Positions 1 to 6,158 of a DNA stretch of 6,158 bases are shown piece by piece (position 1 is the first letter of the stretch; the number at the start of each line of letters is the position of its first letter). Location of the stretch: the NCBI GenBank assembly GCA_902796375.1, contig CADBOW010000231.1, positions 1-6,158 of the forward strand. The letters run 5' to 3'. A program made the translations under genes and the position numbers. The notes under the pieces were generated by a model. It saw nothing but the letters and a program-made list of their open reading frames with translations, had not been told where the DNA came from and did not search any database. This DNA is from an uncultured Lachnospiraceae bacterium. GTDB lineage: Bacteria; Bacillota; Clostridia; Lachnospirales; Lachnospiraceae.

Positions 1-4
1 CGGC

Positions 5-349
5 TTAGGATTCACACAGCTTCTCCAGCTCATCTCTTGCAGTCAGAACCTTCTCCAGAAGCTCACTGTAATCCGTATCCGTTCTGCTTCTCAGAAGCTC
101 AGTCATCTCCGAGACCGGCTCAAAGATCGGCGTAAGGGACAGATTTCCCGCCACGCCCTTCAGGCTGTGAGCAAACTCAAAGGCAGCATCCAGATCCCGT
201 TGCTCCAGTGCATCCTTCAGCTTCCCAAATCCCGGTTCCTTTACGCTCTTTTTGATCAGCATAAAATAGAAATCCTCTTTATTCATACAGCGGCTCAGCC
301 CGCTGTCCACATCAGCTCCGAACTGCCTGAGTGTATCTAATGTCAGCAC
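5..349 (-). CDS. Stand-alone HPt (histidine phosphotransfer) domain protein
   Basis: This 114-residue protein consists of little more than one HPt domain. HPt proteins are cytoplasmic four-helix bundles that carry a phosphoryl group on a histidine between receiver domains in multistep phosphorelays. The phospho-acceptor signature is H-S-L-K-G-V-A-G-N-L at residues 61-70, with H61 the predicted phosphorylated residue. The rest is charged and amphipathic, as expected for helices, and there is no signal peptide or membrane segment. The start is GTG at 349-347, supported by a strong GGGAGGG ribosome-binding site six bases upstream. The gene overlaps the stop of the upstream response regulator by 7 bases, which suggests translational coupling and a shared function. 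The likely partner is that protein's REC domain and/or an unseen hybrid kinase. The domain call is firm; the partner is inferred. The next ATG (M22) would delete the first helix and is less likely. Confidence 0.88.
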   Translation of the reverse strand: MLTLDTLRQFGADVDSGLSRCMNKEDFYFMLIKKSVKEPGFGKLKDALEQRDLDAAFEFAHSLKGVAGNLSLTPIFEPVSEMTELLRSRTDTDYSELLEKVLTARDELEKLCES

Positions 350-2058
350 GTTCCACCCTCCCTTTCTCTCTTCTCGATCTCTTCCCTGATAAACGGTTCA
401 AATTCTTTCGCGGGAACCGGCTTGGAGAAATAATACCCCTGAATGACATCACAGCCCATATCCTTCAGTGTGACCAGCTGGTTTTCCTCCTCCACGCCCT
501 CTGCAACAACTCCCACATCCAGGAACTTGGCGATCTCCACCACCATCTCCACCATCTTCCGGTTCTTCTCCCCCTTGTTCATATCCCGTATGAACTTCAT
601 ATCCATTTTCAGAACATCAATGGGGATCGTGGTGATCATATTCAGGGATGAATAGCCGGAACCGAAATCATCCATCTCGATCCGGAAGCCACTGTCCCGA
701 AGATCATTCACCACCTCGATCAGGCCCTGAGCATCATCGGAGTAGGCAGATTCCGTGATCTCCAGCAGAAGATCCTCGGGAGCCAGTCCGTTCTCCTCCA
801 GAAGATGCAGAAGCTTCTCCTTCAGTTCCGGATCATAGATATCGATCCTGGATACATTTACGGATATGGGAACCTCGATCCCGAAGTCCGACTTCCATTC
901 CCGGATCTGATGTGCCGCTTCCTTCCAAACATAATGATCCAGCTTCTGGATCAATCCGTTGCTTTCAAAAAGCGGGATAAAATCTCCCGGACTGATCATT
1001 CCAAGCTCCGGATGCTTCCACCGGACCAGTGCCTCCGCGCTCCGAAGTCTCGGTTCGATCCCCTGGATTGCATACTTCGGCTGGAAGAACACCAGAAAAT
1101 CCCTGTTCCGAATGGCTTCCTCGATATCATTGATCAGACGCTCATGATAGAGGTCCGCTTCATTCTGCTCCTTGCTGTAGTAATACAGCTGCCTGGTATA
1201 ATCTCCCCGGATCCGGTCGCAGGTCATTTTCGCATGATCAAACCACTGCTCAACGGGGATACTCTTATCCACCTCCGGATAAACGCCGATCCGGAAACGG
1301 ATCCTGGGAAGCTGTGTCAGCCGGTCCAGCTCCTCCTGAAGAGGAGTAAACACACCTTCATAGCTGTCCTGATGATCCATATAGAGATAAAATGTATCCG
1401 CATCTATCCGGCATCCGATGCAGGAATACCGATCCGCCAGTCCCAGAAGGATCGCTCCGGTTCTCCGCAGTACCTCATCTCCCACCGTTCGTCCGTACAT
1501 CTCATTGATCATATGGAAATGATCGATATTCAGAACGATGGCGTCTATGGGCCGCCGGTCATTATATGTCTCGAGCTGACGGATATACTCATAGAAGAAT
1601 TCTCTGGAATACAGCCCCGTCAGCTCATCCTTCTCCGCAGAGCGGATGATGCTCTTATCCTCGTAAAGCTCTATGATCCGCTGACATCTGGCCAGGATCA
1701 CCTCCGGCATATCATACGGCTTCGTTATGAAATCCGCCGCCCCCATCCGGATGCTCTGCACCTCAGCCGAATCCTCCGAGGTCATAACGATGACGGGGAT
1801 ATTCTTCAGCGTTTCGTTGTCCTTCAGCCGCTCCAGGACCTGGAAGCCGTCCATTTCCGGCATCAGAAGATCCAGCAGTATCAGAGAAATATGATACTTC
1901 CGGTCCTGAAGCTGTTCCCATGCCTCTTTTCCGTTCTCCGCATAGGTGATCTCATAATCCCGGCTCAGAATATTCCCCAGGATCTCCCGGTTGATAAATT
2001 CATCATCCACCACCAGGATCCGTTGTCTCAGTCCGTTTGTTTTTCTGTAAGTCTCCAT
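343..2058 (-). CDS. Response regulator REC-GGDEF(degenerate)-EAL, predicted c-di-GMP phosphodiesterase
   Basis: This is a cytoplasmic 571-residue response regulator. The receiver domain (about 12-130) has the acidic pair D18/D19, phospho-acceptor D63 (in L-L-D-L-L-M-P), T93 and K113, so it should be phosphorylatable. The GGDEF domain (about 140-295) begins with D-E-L-T-G-L-Y but has D-A-D-T-F (219-223) where GGDEF is expected, and N177 in place of the first metal-binding Asp; cyclase activity is therefore unlikely. The EAL domain (about 305-560) keeps E342-A-L, N401, E433, D463-D464, K484, E520 and Q540, the residues used for metal binding and catalysis, so hydrolysis of cyclic di-GMP to pGpG is predicted. 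There are no membrane segments. The start ATG follows a G-rich ribosome-binding site. The gene overlaps the downstream HPt gene by 7 bases and starts 68 bases after trkH. Phosphorylation of D63 probably controls the EAL output; the direction of control cannot be read from sequence. Confidence 0.93.
   Translation of the reverse strand: METYRKTNGLRQRILVVDDEFINREILGNILSRDYEITYAENGKEAWEQLQDRKYHISLILLDLLMPEMDGFQVLERLKDNETLKNIPVIVMTSEDSAEVQSIRMGAADFITKPYDMPEVILARCQRIIELYEDKSIIRSAEKDELTGLYSREFFYEYIRQLETYNDRRPIDAIVLNIDHFHMINEMYGRTVGDEVLRRTGAILLGLADRYSCIGCRIDADTFYLYMDHQDSYEGVFTPLQEELDRLTQLPRIRFRIGVYPEVDKSIPVEQWFDHAKMTCDRIRGDYTRQLYYYSKEQNEADLYHERLINDIEEAIRNRDFLVFFQPKYAIQGIEPRLRSAEALVRWKHPELGMISPGDFIPLFESNGLIQKLDHYVWKEAAHQIREWKSDFGIEVPISVNVSRIDIYDPELKEKLLHLLEENGLAPEDLLLEITESAYSDDAQGLIEVVNDLRDSGFRIEMDDFGSGYSSLNMITTIPIDVLKMDMKFIRDMNKGEKNRKMVEMVVEIAKFLDVGVVAEGVEEENQLVTLKDMGCDVIQGYYFSKPVPAKEFEPFIREEIEKREREGGTC
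353..366 (-). promoter_or_regulatory. Ribosome-binding site that decides the GTG start of the HPt gene
   Basis: The minus strand reads AAAGGGAGGGTGG within the last codons of the response-regulator gene. The GGGAGGG core at 356-362 is six bases before the GTG at 349-347. It supports the GTG start and independent re-initiation on an overlapping message. Confidence 0.7.
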
Positions 2059-2062
2059 AGGG

Positions 2063-2073
2063 CCCCACCCCCT
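2063..2073 (-). promoter_or_regulatory. Ribosome-binding site of the REC-GGDEF-EAL gene
   Basis: The minus strand reads AGGGGGTGGGG, ending four bases before the ATG at 2058-2056. The AGGGGG part lies about nine bases before the start and resembles a Shine-Dalgarno site. It supports this ATG, which also places the receiver domain at the normal distance from the N-terminus. Confidence 0.6.
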
Positions 2074-2083
2074 GCGAATTGAT

Positions 2084-2096
2084 GTAATACTTTATA
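2084..2096 (-). promoter_or_regulatory. Possible -10 region upstream of the REC-GGDEF-EAL gene
   Basis: In the 68-base gap after trkH, the minus strand has an AT-rich island, TATAAAGTATTAC, in otherwise G+C-rich DNA. TATAAA matches a sigma-A -10 hexamer at four of six positions (TATAAT at five if the last base is ignored). No good TTGACA box lies 16-18 bases upstream; the nearest candidate, TTCCGG, is only 14 bases away. This could give the signalling pair its own promoter, but read-through from trkH is equally possible. It is a weak call. Confidence 0.22.
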
Positions 2097-2109
2097 GTTT
2101 TCCTGTTTT

Positions 2110-2123
2110 GCCGGAACGCCGGC
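2110..2123. other. Small GC-rich hairpin between trkH and the response regulator
   Basis: GCCGG-AACG-CCGGC forms a perfect 5-base-pair stem with a four-base loop, starting three bases after the trkH stop codon in the direction of transcription. On the minus strand it is followed by CAAAACAGG rather than a U-tract, so it does not look like a normal intrinsic terminator for trkH. It could act as a weak attenuator, protect an mRNA 3' end after processing, or be chance. Confidence 0.35.
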
Positions 2124-2126
2124 TGC

Positions 2127-3563
2127 TTATTTTCTTCTCCAGGTCGACGGTGCAAACAGGATCAGCATCGGAAACAGTTCCAGTCTTCCTGCGATCATAT
2201 CAAATATCATTACGATCTTCGAGAAGCCGCTGAATGCAAAATAACTTCCCGTGGGTCCCACCGTCCCGAGACCCGGGCCGATATTATTCTGGGTTGCCGC
2301 CACAGCCGTAACCGTAGATTCAAAGCTGAAGCCATCGAAGCTGACCAGCAGTACGGAAACGGTAAATACCATCAGGTATGCCATCAGATAGATATTGGCC
2401 GTACTTAAGGTTTCCTGATCAACGGTCTTTCCGTCCAGACGGATCTTCTTCACACTCCTGGGATGCAGGAACCGTGACAGACCGCACTTGATCTGCTTAA
2501 ACCACAGAACCCACCGGGAGACCTTCATACCGCCTCCGGTGCTTCCCGCACAGGCACCCACAAACATGATCAGCACCAGGACCATTTTCGGCATGGTGCC
2601 CCATAGGTTGAAATCCGTGGTTGCATATCCGGTGGTAGTCATGATGGAGGACACCTGGAAGGCCGCTTCCTTAAGGGCCGTTCCGAAGCTTCCCACATCA
2701 TGTATGATCCCGATCACCACCAGAACCACGCATGCTCCGTACAGGATCATGTACCAGAGCACCTCTTCACATTTCAGCACATCCCTGAACTTCCTGAAAA
2801 TGATCAGATAATAGATCTTAAAATTCGCTCCGAACAGGAACATGAAGATCGTCACTATGATCTGACAGGAGGTGGAATAGCCGGCCAGACTGTCATTTCT
2901 GACCCCGAAGCCACCGGTACCTGCCGCTCCGAAGGAGATGCAGAAGGAATCAAAGGCCGGCATGCCGAAGATCAGAAGCAGACAGATATTCAGAACCGTC
3001 AGTCCCAGATAAATGGAGTACAGAACGAAGGCTGTCTGACGTACCTTCGGAAGCATTTTCTCCACGGAAGGGCCCGGGCTTTCCGCCTTCATCAGGTACA
3101 TATCATCTGCATTCGACGAGAATACCGCAAGAATAAATACCAGCACTCCCATACCGCCGATCCAATGGGTCAGACTCCGCCAGAACAGGAGTCCGTGAGA
3201 CATCCCCTCCACATTGGTCAGAATGCTTGCTCCGGTGGTGGTAAAACCGGAAGCGGTTTCAAAGACCGCATCGATAAAGTCGGGGATCTCTCCGCTGATC
3301 CAGAATGGCATGGCCCCCACCAAACTGAGAACCAGCCAGCTCAGCGCCGTGATCACAAAGCCTTCCTTCGCATGGATCTTTTCCTTTTTTGTTTTTTTCA
3401 GCCGGAGCAGCGTACCGAGTATAAGTGCTCCCGCCAGAACGATTCCCAGATATAGCCAGCATTTCTCATGGTAGATCAGTGCCACCAGAAGGGGCAGAGC
3501 CATCAGAAGTCCCTCCACCTGAAGCAGGATTCCGAGAATATGTACTATTTTTCCGTAATTCAT
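2127..3563 (-). CDS. trkH: TrkH-family potassium uptake protein (membrane pore subunit)
   Basis: This 478-residue polytopic membrane protein is the ion-conducting subunit of a Trk/Ktr potassium transporter. Such proteins contain four M1-pore loop-M2 units, each supplying part of the selectivity filter. All four are visible: T-T-T-G-A at 108-112, G-T-G-G-F near 215-219, T-T-T-G-Y at 309-313 and N-N-I-G-P-G at 426-431. The Gly-rich segment G-A-C-A-G-S-T-G-G-G-M-K at 336-347 fits the intramembrane gating loop of the third unit. The C-terminal G-R-L-E-L-F-P and F-A-P-S-T-W-R match the usual TrkH ending, so the gene is complete. The N-terminus starts directly with a hydrophobic helix. It lies 34 bases after trkA, its regulatory partner. 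The ribosome-binding site is weak: AAGG only two bases from the ATG, or the purine run AAAAGAG further upstream, so translation may be coupled to trkA. Length is typical. Confidence 0.96.
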   Translation of the reverse strand: MNYGKIVHILGILLQVEGLLMALPLLVALIYHEKCWLYLGIVLAGALILGTLLRLKKTKKEKIHAKEGFVITALSWLVLSLVGAMPFWISGEIPDFIDAVFETASGFTTTGASILTNVEGMSHGLLFWRSLTHWIGGMGVLVFILAVFSSNADDMYLMKAESPGPSVEKMLPKVRQTAFVLYSIYLGLTVLNICLLLIFGMPAFDSFCISFGAAGTGGFGVRNDSLAGYSTSCQIIVTIFMFLFGANFKIYYLIIFRKFRDVLKCEEVLWYMILYGACVVLVVIGIIHDVGSFGTALKEAAFQVSSIMTTTGYATTDFNLWGTMPKMVLVLIMFVGACAGSTGGGMKVSRWVLWFKQIKCGLSRFLHPRSVKKIRLDGKTVDQETLSTANIYLMAYLMVFTVSVLLVSFDGFSFESTVTAVAATQNNIGPGLGTVGPTGSYFAFSGFSKIVMIFDMIAGRLELFPMLILFAPSTWRRK

Positions 3564-3582
3564 GACCTTACTCTTTTCGTAT

Positions 3583-3602
3583 TATTCACCCCGATGTCTA
3601 TC
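3583..3602 (-). repeat. Copy 2 of a 20-base intergenic element, over the trkA stop codon
   Basis: On the minus strand this reads GATAGACATC then GGGGTGAATA. It matches 17 of 20 bases of the segment at 4994-5013, and both begin at or next to the stop codon of the upstream gene (TAG of trkA here, TGA of cbiET there). The conserved blocks are AGACATC and GTGAATA. This copy ends 19 bases before the trkH start. The function is unknown; it may be a degenerate duplication of a gene-junction segment or a post-transcriptional element. Confidence 0.6.
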
Positions 3603-4956
3603 GAACCAGAATATCATCGATGGAATTCAGTCCCCGTTCCGTCGTAACAACCACCACGCTGTCTCCGGGCTCGATCCGGTCATTTCCGCCGGGACGGATG
3701 ATGGTCCCATGCCGGTGGATACAGCAGATCAGTGTATTCTTCCGAATCTCCAGATCCTTCAGGGTGCCCCAGGTCACTCTGGCATCCTGCCCCACGTTAA
3801 ATTCCAGTGCCTCCACTCTGCCCTCCATCAGACCATACAGTGCCTCCACATTACTGCCGTAGCTGTTCTGCATGGAACGGACAAACCGGGTGATATATTC
3901 CGTGGTGATCTTCTTCGTGGAAATGATGGTCCCCACGGGAAGCTCCGAGGTCATATCCTCATAGGAATTCCGATGGATCTTGATCATCCGCTTGGCGTCA
4001 CTGATCTTATCCACATAAAGGGACAGCAGAATGTTGGCTTCGTCCTGACCCATCAAAGCGCATACCGCATCCATTTCACCTATGGATTCTTCGATCAGAA
4101 GGGACTTGTCCGTGGCATCTCCCAGGATCACCATGGCCTTCGGCAGCAGATCTGCAAGCTCATCACAGCGCTTCGGATCCTTCTCGATGATCTTTACCGA
4201 GATCCTGAGCTCCAGCAGTCGTTTGGCCATATAATAGCTGATGGTTCCTCCTCCGGCGATCAGGACATTTCTGATCTTCTTTGCCCGGATTCCGATCTTC
4301 TGAAGAAACTCATTTAAATCCTCAAGAGAAATGGTGACGGAGATGGAATCTCCGGCTGCCAGACGGAAATTACCGCCGGGGATCGTCACATTATTTCCAC
4401 GTTCCACCACGCAGATCAGTGCCGCCTTCCCCACCTTGGAAGCAAAATCCTTCAGCTCCAGGCCATCCAGTACAGACCCCTCCGGGATCACCAGCCGGAT
4501 CAGGCTGACCTTACCCTTGGCAAAGGTGTCCACCTCCAGCGCCGAGGGGATCTGGATCAGCCGGACCAGATCCGATGCAGCCACCTGCTCCGGATTGATC
4601 GACATAGACAATCCCAGCTCCTCCTTCAGGAAATATATCTCTTCCAGATACTGCGGATCCCGGACTCTGGCGATGGTCTGACAATGTCCCGCCTTCCGCG
4701 CGATCAGGCAGGCCAGCATATTCTTCTCATCCTGGTTCGTTGCAGCGATCAGAAGATCCATATCCTCGATCCCGGCTTCGATCTGCGCTGTCAGGCTGGT
4801 ACAGTCTCCCTGATATCCGATCACATCGCTGGCTGCAGTCGCAGCCTCCACCACCTGGAAATCCGTATCCATTACCGTAACTTCGTGTCCCTCTTCATTC
4901 AGCTGACGCGCCAGGGCCTTGCCCACCTGTCCGCATCCTGCCACCAATATGTTCAT
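3598..4956 (-). CDS. trkA: Trk system potassium uptake protein TrkA (NAD-binding gating subunit)
   Basis: This 452-residue cytoplasmic protein binds NAD(H) and gates the TrkH pore. It has two tandem RCK units, each a Rossmann TrkA_N domain followed by a TrkA_C domain, the same layout and nearly the same length as E. coli TrkA. The first Rossmann motif is G7-C-G9-Q-V-G12 with the ribose-binding acidic residue D30 (in V-M-D-T-D) and G-D-C-T at 50-53. The second is G-G-G-T-I-S at 235-240 with E258 (in I-I-E-K-D) and G-D-A-T-D at 279-283. TrkA_C domains follow at about 130-220 and 360-450. The start chosen is the ATG at 4956, because M-N-I-L-V-A-G is the standard N-terminus and GGAAGGA lies seven bases upstream. 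An in-frame start at 4989 would add 11 unconserved residues without a good ribosome-binding site. It sits 55 bases after cbiET and 34 before trkH. Confidence 0.96.
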   Translation of the reverse strand: MNILVAGCGQVGKALARQLNEEGHEVTVMDTDFQVVEAATAASDVIGYQGDCTSLTAQIEAGIEDMDLLIAATNQDEKNMLACLIARKAGHCQTIARVRDPQYLEEIYFLKEELGLSMSINPEQVAASDLVRLIQIPSALEVDTFAKGKVSLIRLVIPEGSVLDGLELKDFASKVGKAALICVVERGNNVTIPGGNFRLAAGDSISVTISLEDLNEFLQKIGIRAKKIRNVLIAGGGTISYYMAKRLLELRISVKIIEKDPKRCDELADLLPKAMVILGDATDKSLLIEESIGEMDAVCALMGQDEANILLSLYVDKISDAKRMIKIHRNSYEDMTSELPVGTIISTKKITTEYITRFVRSMQNSYGSNVEALYGLMEGRVEALEFNVGQDARVTWGTLKDLEIRKNTLICCIHRHGTIIRPGGNDRIEPGDSVVVVTTERGLNSIDDILVR

Positions 4957-4963
4957 CTCTTCG

Positions 4964-4970
4964 TCCTTCC
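4964..4970 (-). promoter_or_regulatory. Ribosome-binding site that decides the trkA start
   Basis: The minus strand reads GGAAGGA followed by seven bases and then ATG at 4956-4954. This spacing is ideal and favours this ATG over the upstream in-frame start at 4989, in agreement with the conserved TrkA N-terminus. Confidence 0.7.
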
Positions 4971-4993
4971 CACCTGTGCCGTTCAGCACTTGC

Positions 4994-5013
4994 TATTCAC
5001 TCTGATGTCTGTC
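4994..5013 (-). repeat. Copy 1 of a 20-base intergenic element, over the cbiET stop codon
   Basis: On the minus strand this reads GACAGACATC then AGAGTGAATA, differing at three positions from the segment at 3583-3602. It overlaps the last bases of the cbiET TGA stop codon and ends 37 bases before the trkA start. The three differences are all transitions (C/T, A/G, A/G), consistent with an old duplication or with selection on the remaining bases. Confidence 0.6.
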
Positions 5014-6158
5014 ATGCCCCCGGACGACGTCCGAAGCGAAATGACAGGAGCGCCTCCGAGGAATCCGGTCTGCCGGAGCCGGATCTGGAATTCTGCTTTC
5101 TTCCATGGGATACCTCAAGCTCCAGATATTCCGCATCCTGTATGGTATATTCTGTAGGTATGCTCCTGGACAGGATCTGAGCCAGCTCCTTCTTCTCCGT
5201 TTCGGATTCGGCCGATATCACAACCCGTGCCGTGGGCGCCTTCCGGAAAAGCTCCTGCAGGATCAGGAACAGCTTGCCTCCGGAACCGCCGATCACGATA
5301 TGAGTCGGCTGTGGAAGATCACCCAGGATATCCGGAGCCTCTCCCTCTATCACCTCAACAGCCTCCGCAGATAAATGCTGAATGTTTCTCCGAATCAGTT
5401 CCGCCCGTTCCGGATCCTTCTCTATGGCATAGATCTCCGATCTCTGAAGGATCCGTCCCAGCTCCACCGCAAAGCTTCCGGTGCCGCTTCCGATATCATA
5501 AACCACCGCCGGCTCCGTGATCCGAAGCTTTCCCAGTGCTATGGTGCGTACCTCCTCCTTCGTGATGGGGATGCCCTTCTTATGAAAATATTCCTCATTG
5601 GGGATGCCTGCCAGCACCTGGATCCGCTTCTCATCATCGGAATCCAGAGGATCACTGTTCCGGATCATCACCGTGTACCGGCCCTCCGGAAGAATATCCG
5701 GAAAAGGATCCAGATTTGCATCCTCTACGCCGATGCCCGGCCGTTCTCCTTCATCTGCGAAGATCCTCTCCTCAGGATACGCCAGCTGATATCCCGCATA
5801 AAGCGAGTATTTCTTCCTCTCCGGATCATGCTTCCGGATCCAGCTTCTGATCAGCTCCACATCCTCAACTCCCGAGGTCACCAAATAGCTCCTTTTCTCA
5901 TAGGGGATCCTGCGGAACACCTCCCGATAGGTCTCATCCTCCGCGCCGTGGACTCCGGATACGAAGGCCGTATCCCAGTGATCCTGCAGCCGGGCGGCCA
6001 TCAGTGAAATGGATGAGATCCCCGGATATGTCCGGATCCGCATTTTAAACTTACCCGCATCGGAAAGATACATCCTTCTTCGCCAGTTGGTAAGATAGAA
6101 GATCAGTCCCACAGAACCGCTGTGGAATCCGGTATCTCCCGACAGAAGAACAGCCACC
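5012..6158 (-). CDS. cbiET: CbiE-CbiT fusion, cobalt-precorrin C5/C15 methyltransferase and decarboxylase (5' partial)
   Basis: This is a bifunctional enzyme of vitamin B12 synthesis, cut by the window edge. CbiT methylates C15 and decarboxylates cobalt-precorrin-6B; CbiE then methylates C5 of cobalt-precorrin-7. Both use S-adenosylmethionine in the cytoplasm. In the visible 381 residues, CbiE occupies about 1-180, with V-L-L-S-G-D-T-G-F-H-S-G near the start and P-G-I-S-S at 45-49. CbiT begins at G-I-P-I-T-K-E-E-V-R (195-204), with SAM-binding motif D-I-G-S-G-T-G at 221-227, acidic A-I-E-K-D at 244-248 and G-G-S-G-G-K at 290-295. The first visible codons are internal: the GTG at 6157 encodes the Val of the CbiE motif, and about 70 N-terminal residues should lie outside. 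The last 30 or so residues are Ser/Gly/Arg-rich and lack the N-P-V-type ending common in CbiT. The fusion order matches CobL/CbiET proteins. It lies 55 bases upstream of trkA. Confidence 0.92.
   Translation of the reverse strand, partial: VAVLLSGDTGFHSGSVGLIFYLTNWRRRMYLSDAGKFKMRIRTYPGISSISLMAARLQDHWDTAFVSGVHGAEDETYREVFRRIPYEKRSYLVTSGVEDVELIRSWIRKHDPERKKYSLYAGYQLAYPEERIFADEGERPGIGVEDANLDPFPDILPEGRYTVMIRNSDPLDSDDEKRIQVLAGIPNEEYFHKKGIPITKEEVRTIALGKLRITEPAVVYDIGSGTGSFAVELGRILQRSEIYAIEKDPERAELIRRNIQHLSAEAVEVIEGEAPDILGDLPQPTHIVIGGSGGKLFLILQELFRKAPTARVVISAESETEKKELAQILSRSIPTEYTIQDAEYLELEVSHGRKQNSRSGSGRPDSSEALLSFRFGRRPGA

Noticed and set aside
805..2082. Plus-strand open frame of 425 codons opposite the response-regulator gene
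   Set aside because: It lies entirely antisense to a gene with strong domain evidence, its product is rich in His, Ile, Leu, Asp, Arg and Pro without recognisable domains, and it is a common by-product of the codon bias of the opposite strand.
4189..4255. Second TrkA nucleotide-binding motif has Ser in place of the third Gly (G-G-G-T-I-S)
   Set aside because: Small residues other than Gly are common at this position in the second RCK unit of TrkA proteins, so it does not suggest loss of function.
3562..4317. Plus-strand open frame of 251 codons opposite trkA
   Set aside because: It is antisense to a well-conserved TrkA, shows no recognisable motif and has the same shadow composition. The similar 251-codon frame at 2700-3455 opposite trkH is rejected for the same reason.
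5021..5033. Perfect inverted repeat CGGACG-A-CGTCCG near the end of cbiET
   Set aside because: It lies within the coding region, has a one-base centre that cannot form a stable loop without opening the stem, and has no adjacent U-tract in the direction of transcription, so it is not a convincing terminator.
5630..5860. Frequent GGATCC, TCCGGA and CCGGATC words
   Set aside because: They are scattered without fixed spacing and follow from favoured codons such as CGG, ATC and GAT in this genome; they do not form a repeat array.
1..6158. tRNA, rRNA, CRISPR array, insertion sequence or attachment site
   Set aside because: No cloverleaf-like segment, regularly spaced repeat, transposase gene or terminal inverted repeats were seen; nearly the whole window is explained by five protein genes.

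Overview
All recognisable genes lie on the minus strand and read right to left. From upstream to downstream they are a 5'-truncated cobalamin-biosynthesis methyltransferase (CbiE-CbiT fusion), trkA, trkH, a REC-GGDEF-EAL response regulator and a stand-alone HPt protein. Coding density is very high; the longest gap is 68 bases. Base composition is near half G+C by eye. The ribosome-binding sites are purine-rich, the CbiET is a fusion of the anaerobic corrin pathway, and the signalling proteins have a clostridial look. Together these suggest a moderately GC-rich member of the Clostridia, perhaps Lachnospiraceae; this is inference, since no rRNA or other marker gene is present.

Right part (about 5012-6158): the CbiE C-terminal part plus CbiT, methylating cobalt-precorrins on the way to vitamin B12. 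The N-terminus lies outside the window. Middle (3598-4956 and 2127-3563): trkA and trkH, together a complete Trk-type potassium uptake system made of a cytoplasmic NAD-binding gating subunit and a membrane pore. They are 34 bases apart and are almost certainly co-transcribed. Left part (343-2058 and 5-349): a response regulator whose GGDEF domain is degenerate but whose EAL domain keeps its catalytic residues, overlapping by 7 bases a small histidine phosphotransfer protein. This pair looks like the output end of a phosphorelay that lowers cyclic di-GMP; the sensor kinase is not in the window.

The region is mostly ordinary housekeeping and signalling genes. I do not see a novel defence or mobile system. 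The points most worth a second look are a 20-base near-identical element sitting on the stop codons of both cbiET and trkA, the selectively decayed GGDEF domain, the phosphorelay pair directly downstream of potassium transport, and an unusual Ser/Gly/Arg-rich C-terminus of CbiET that could reflect a frameshift. There is no stretch over 300 bases without a gene.
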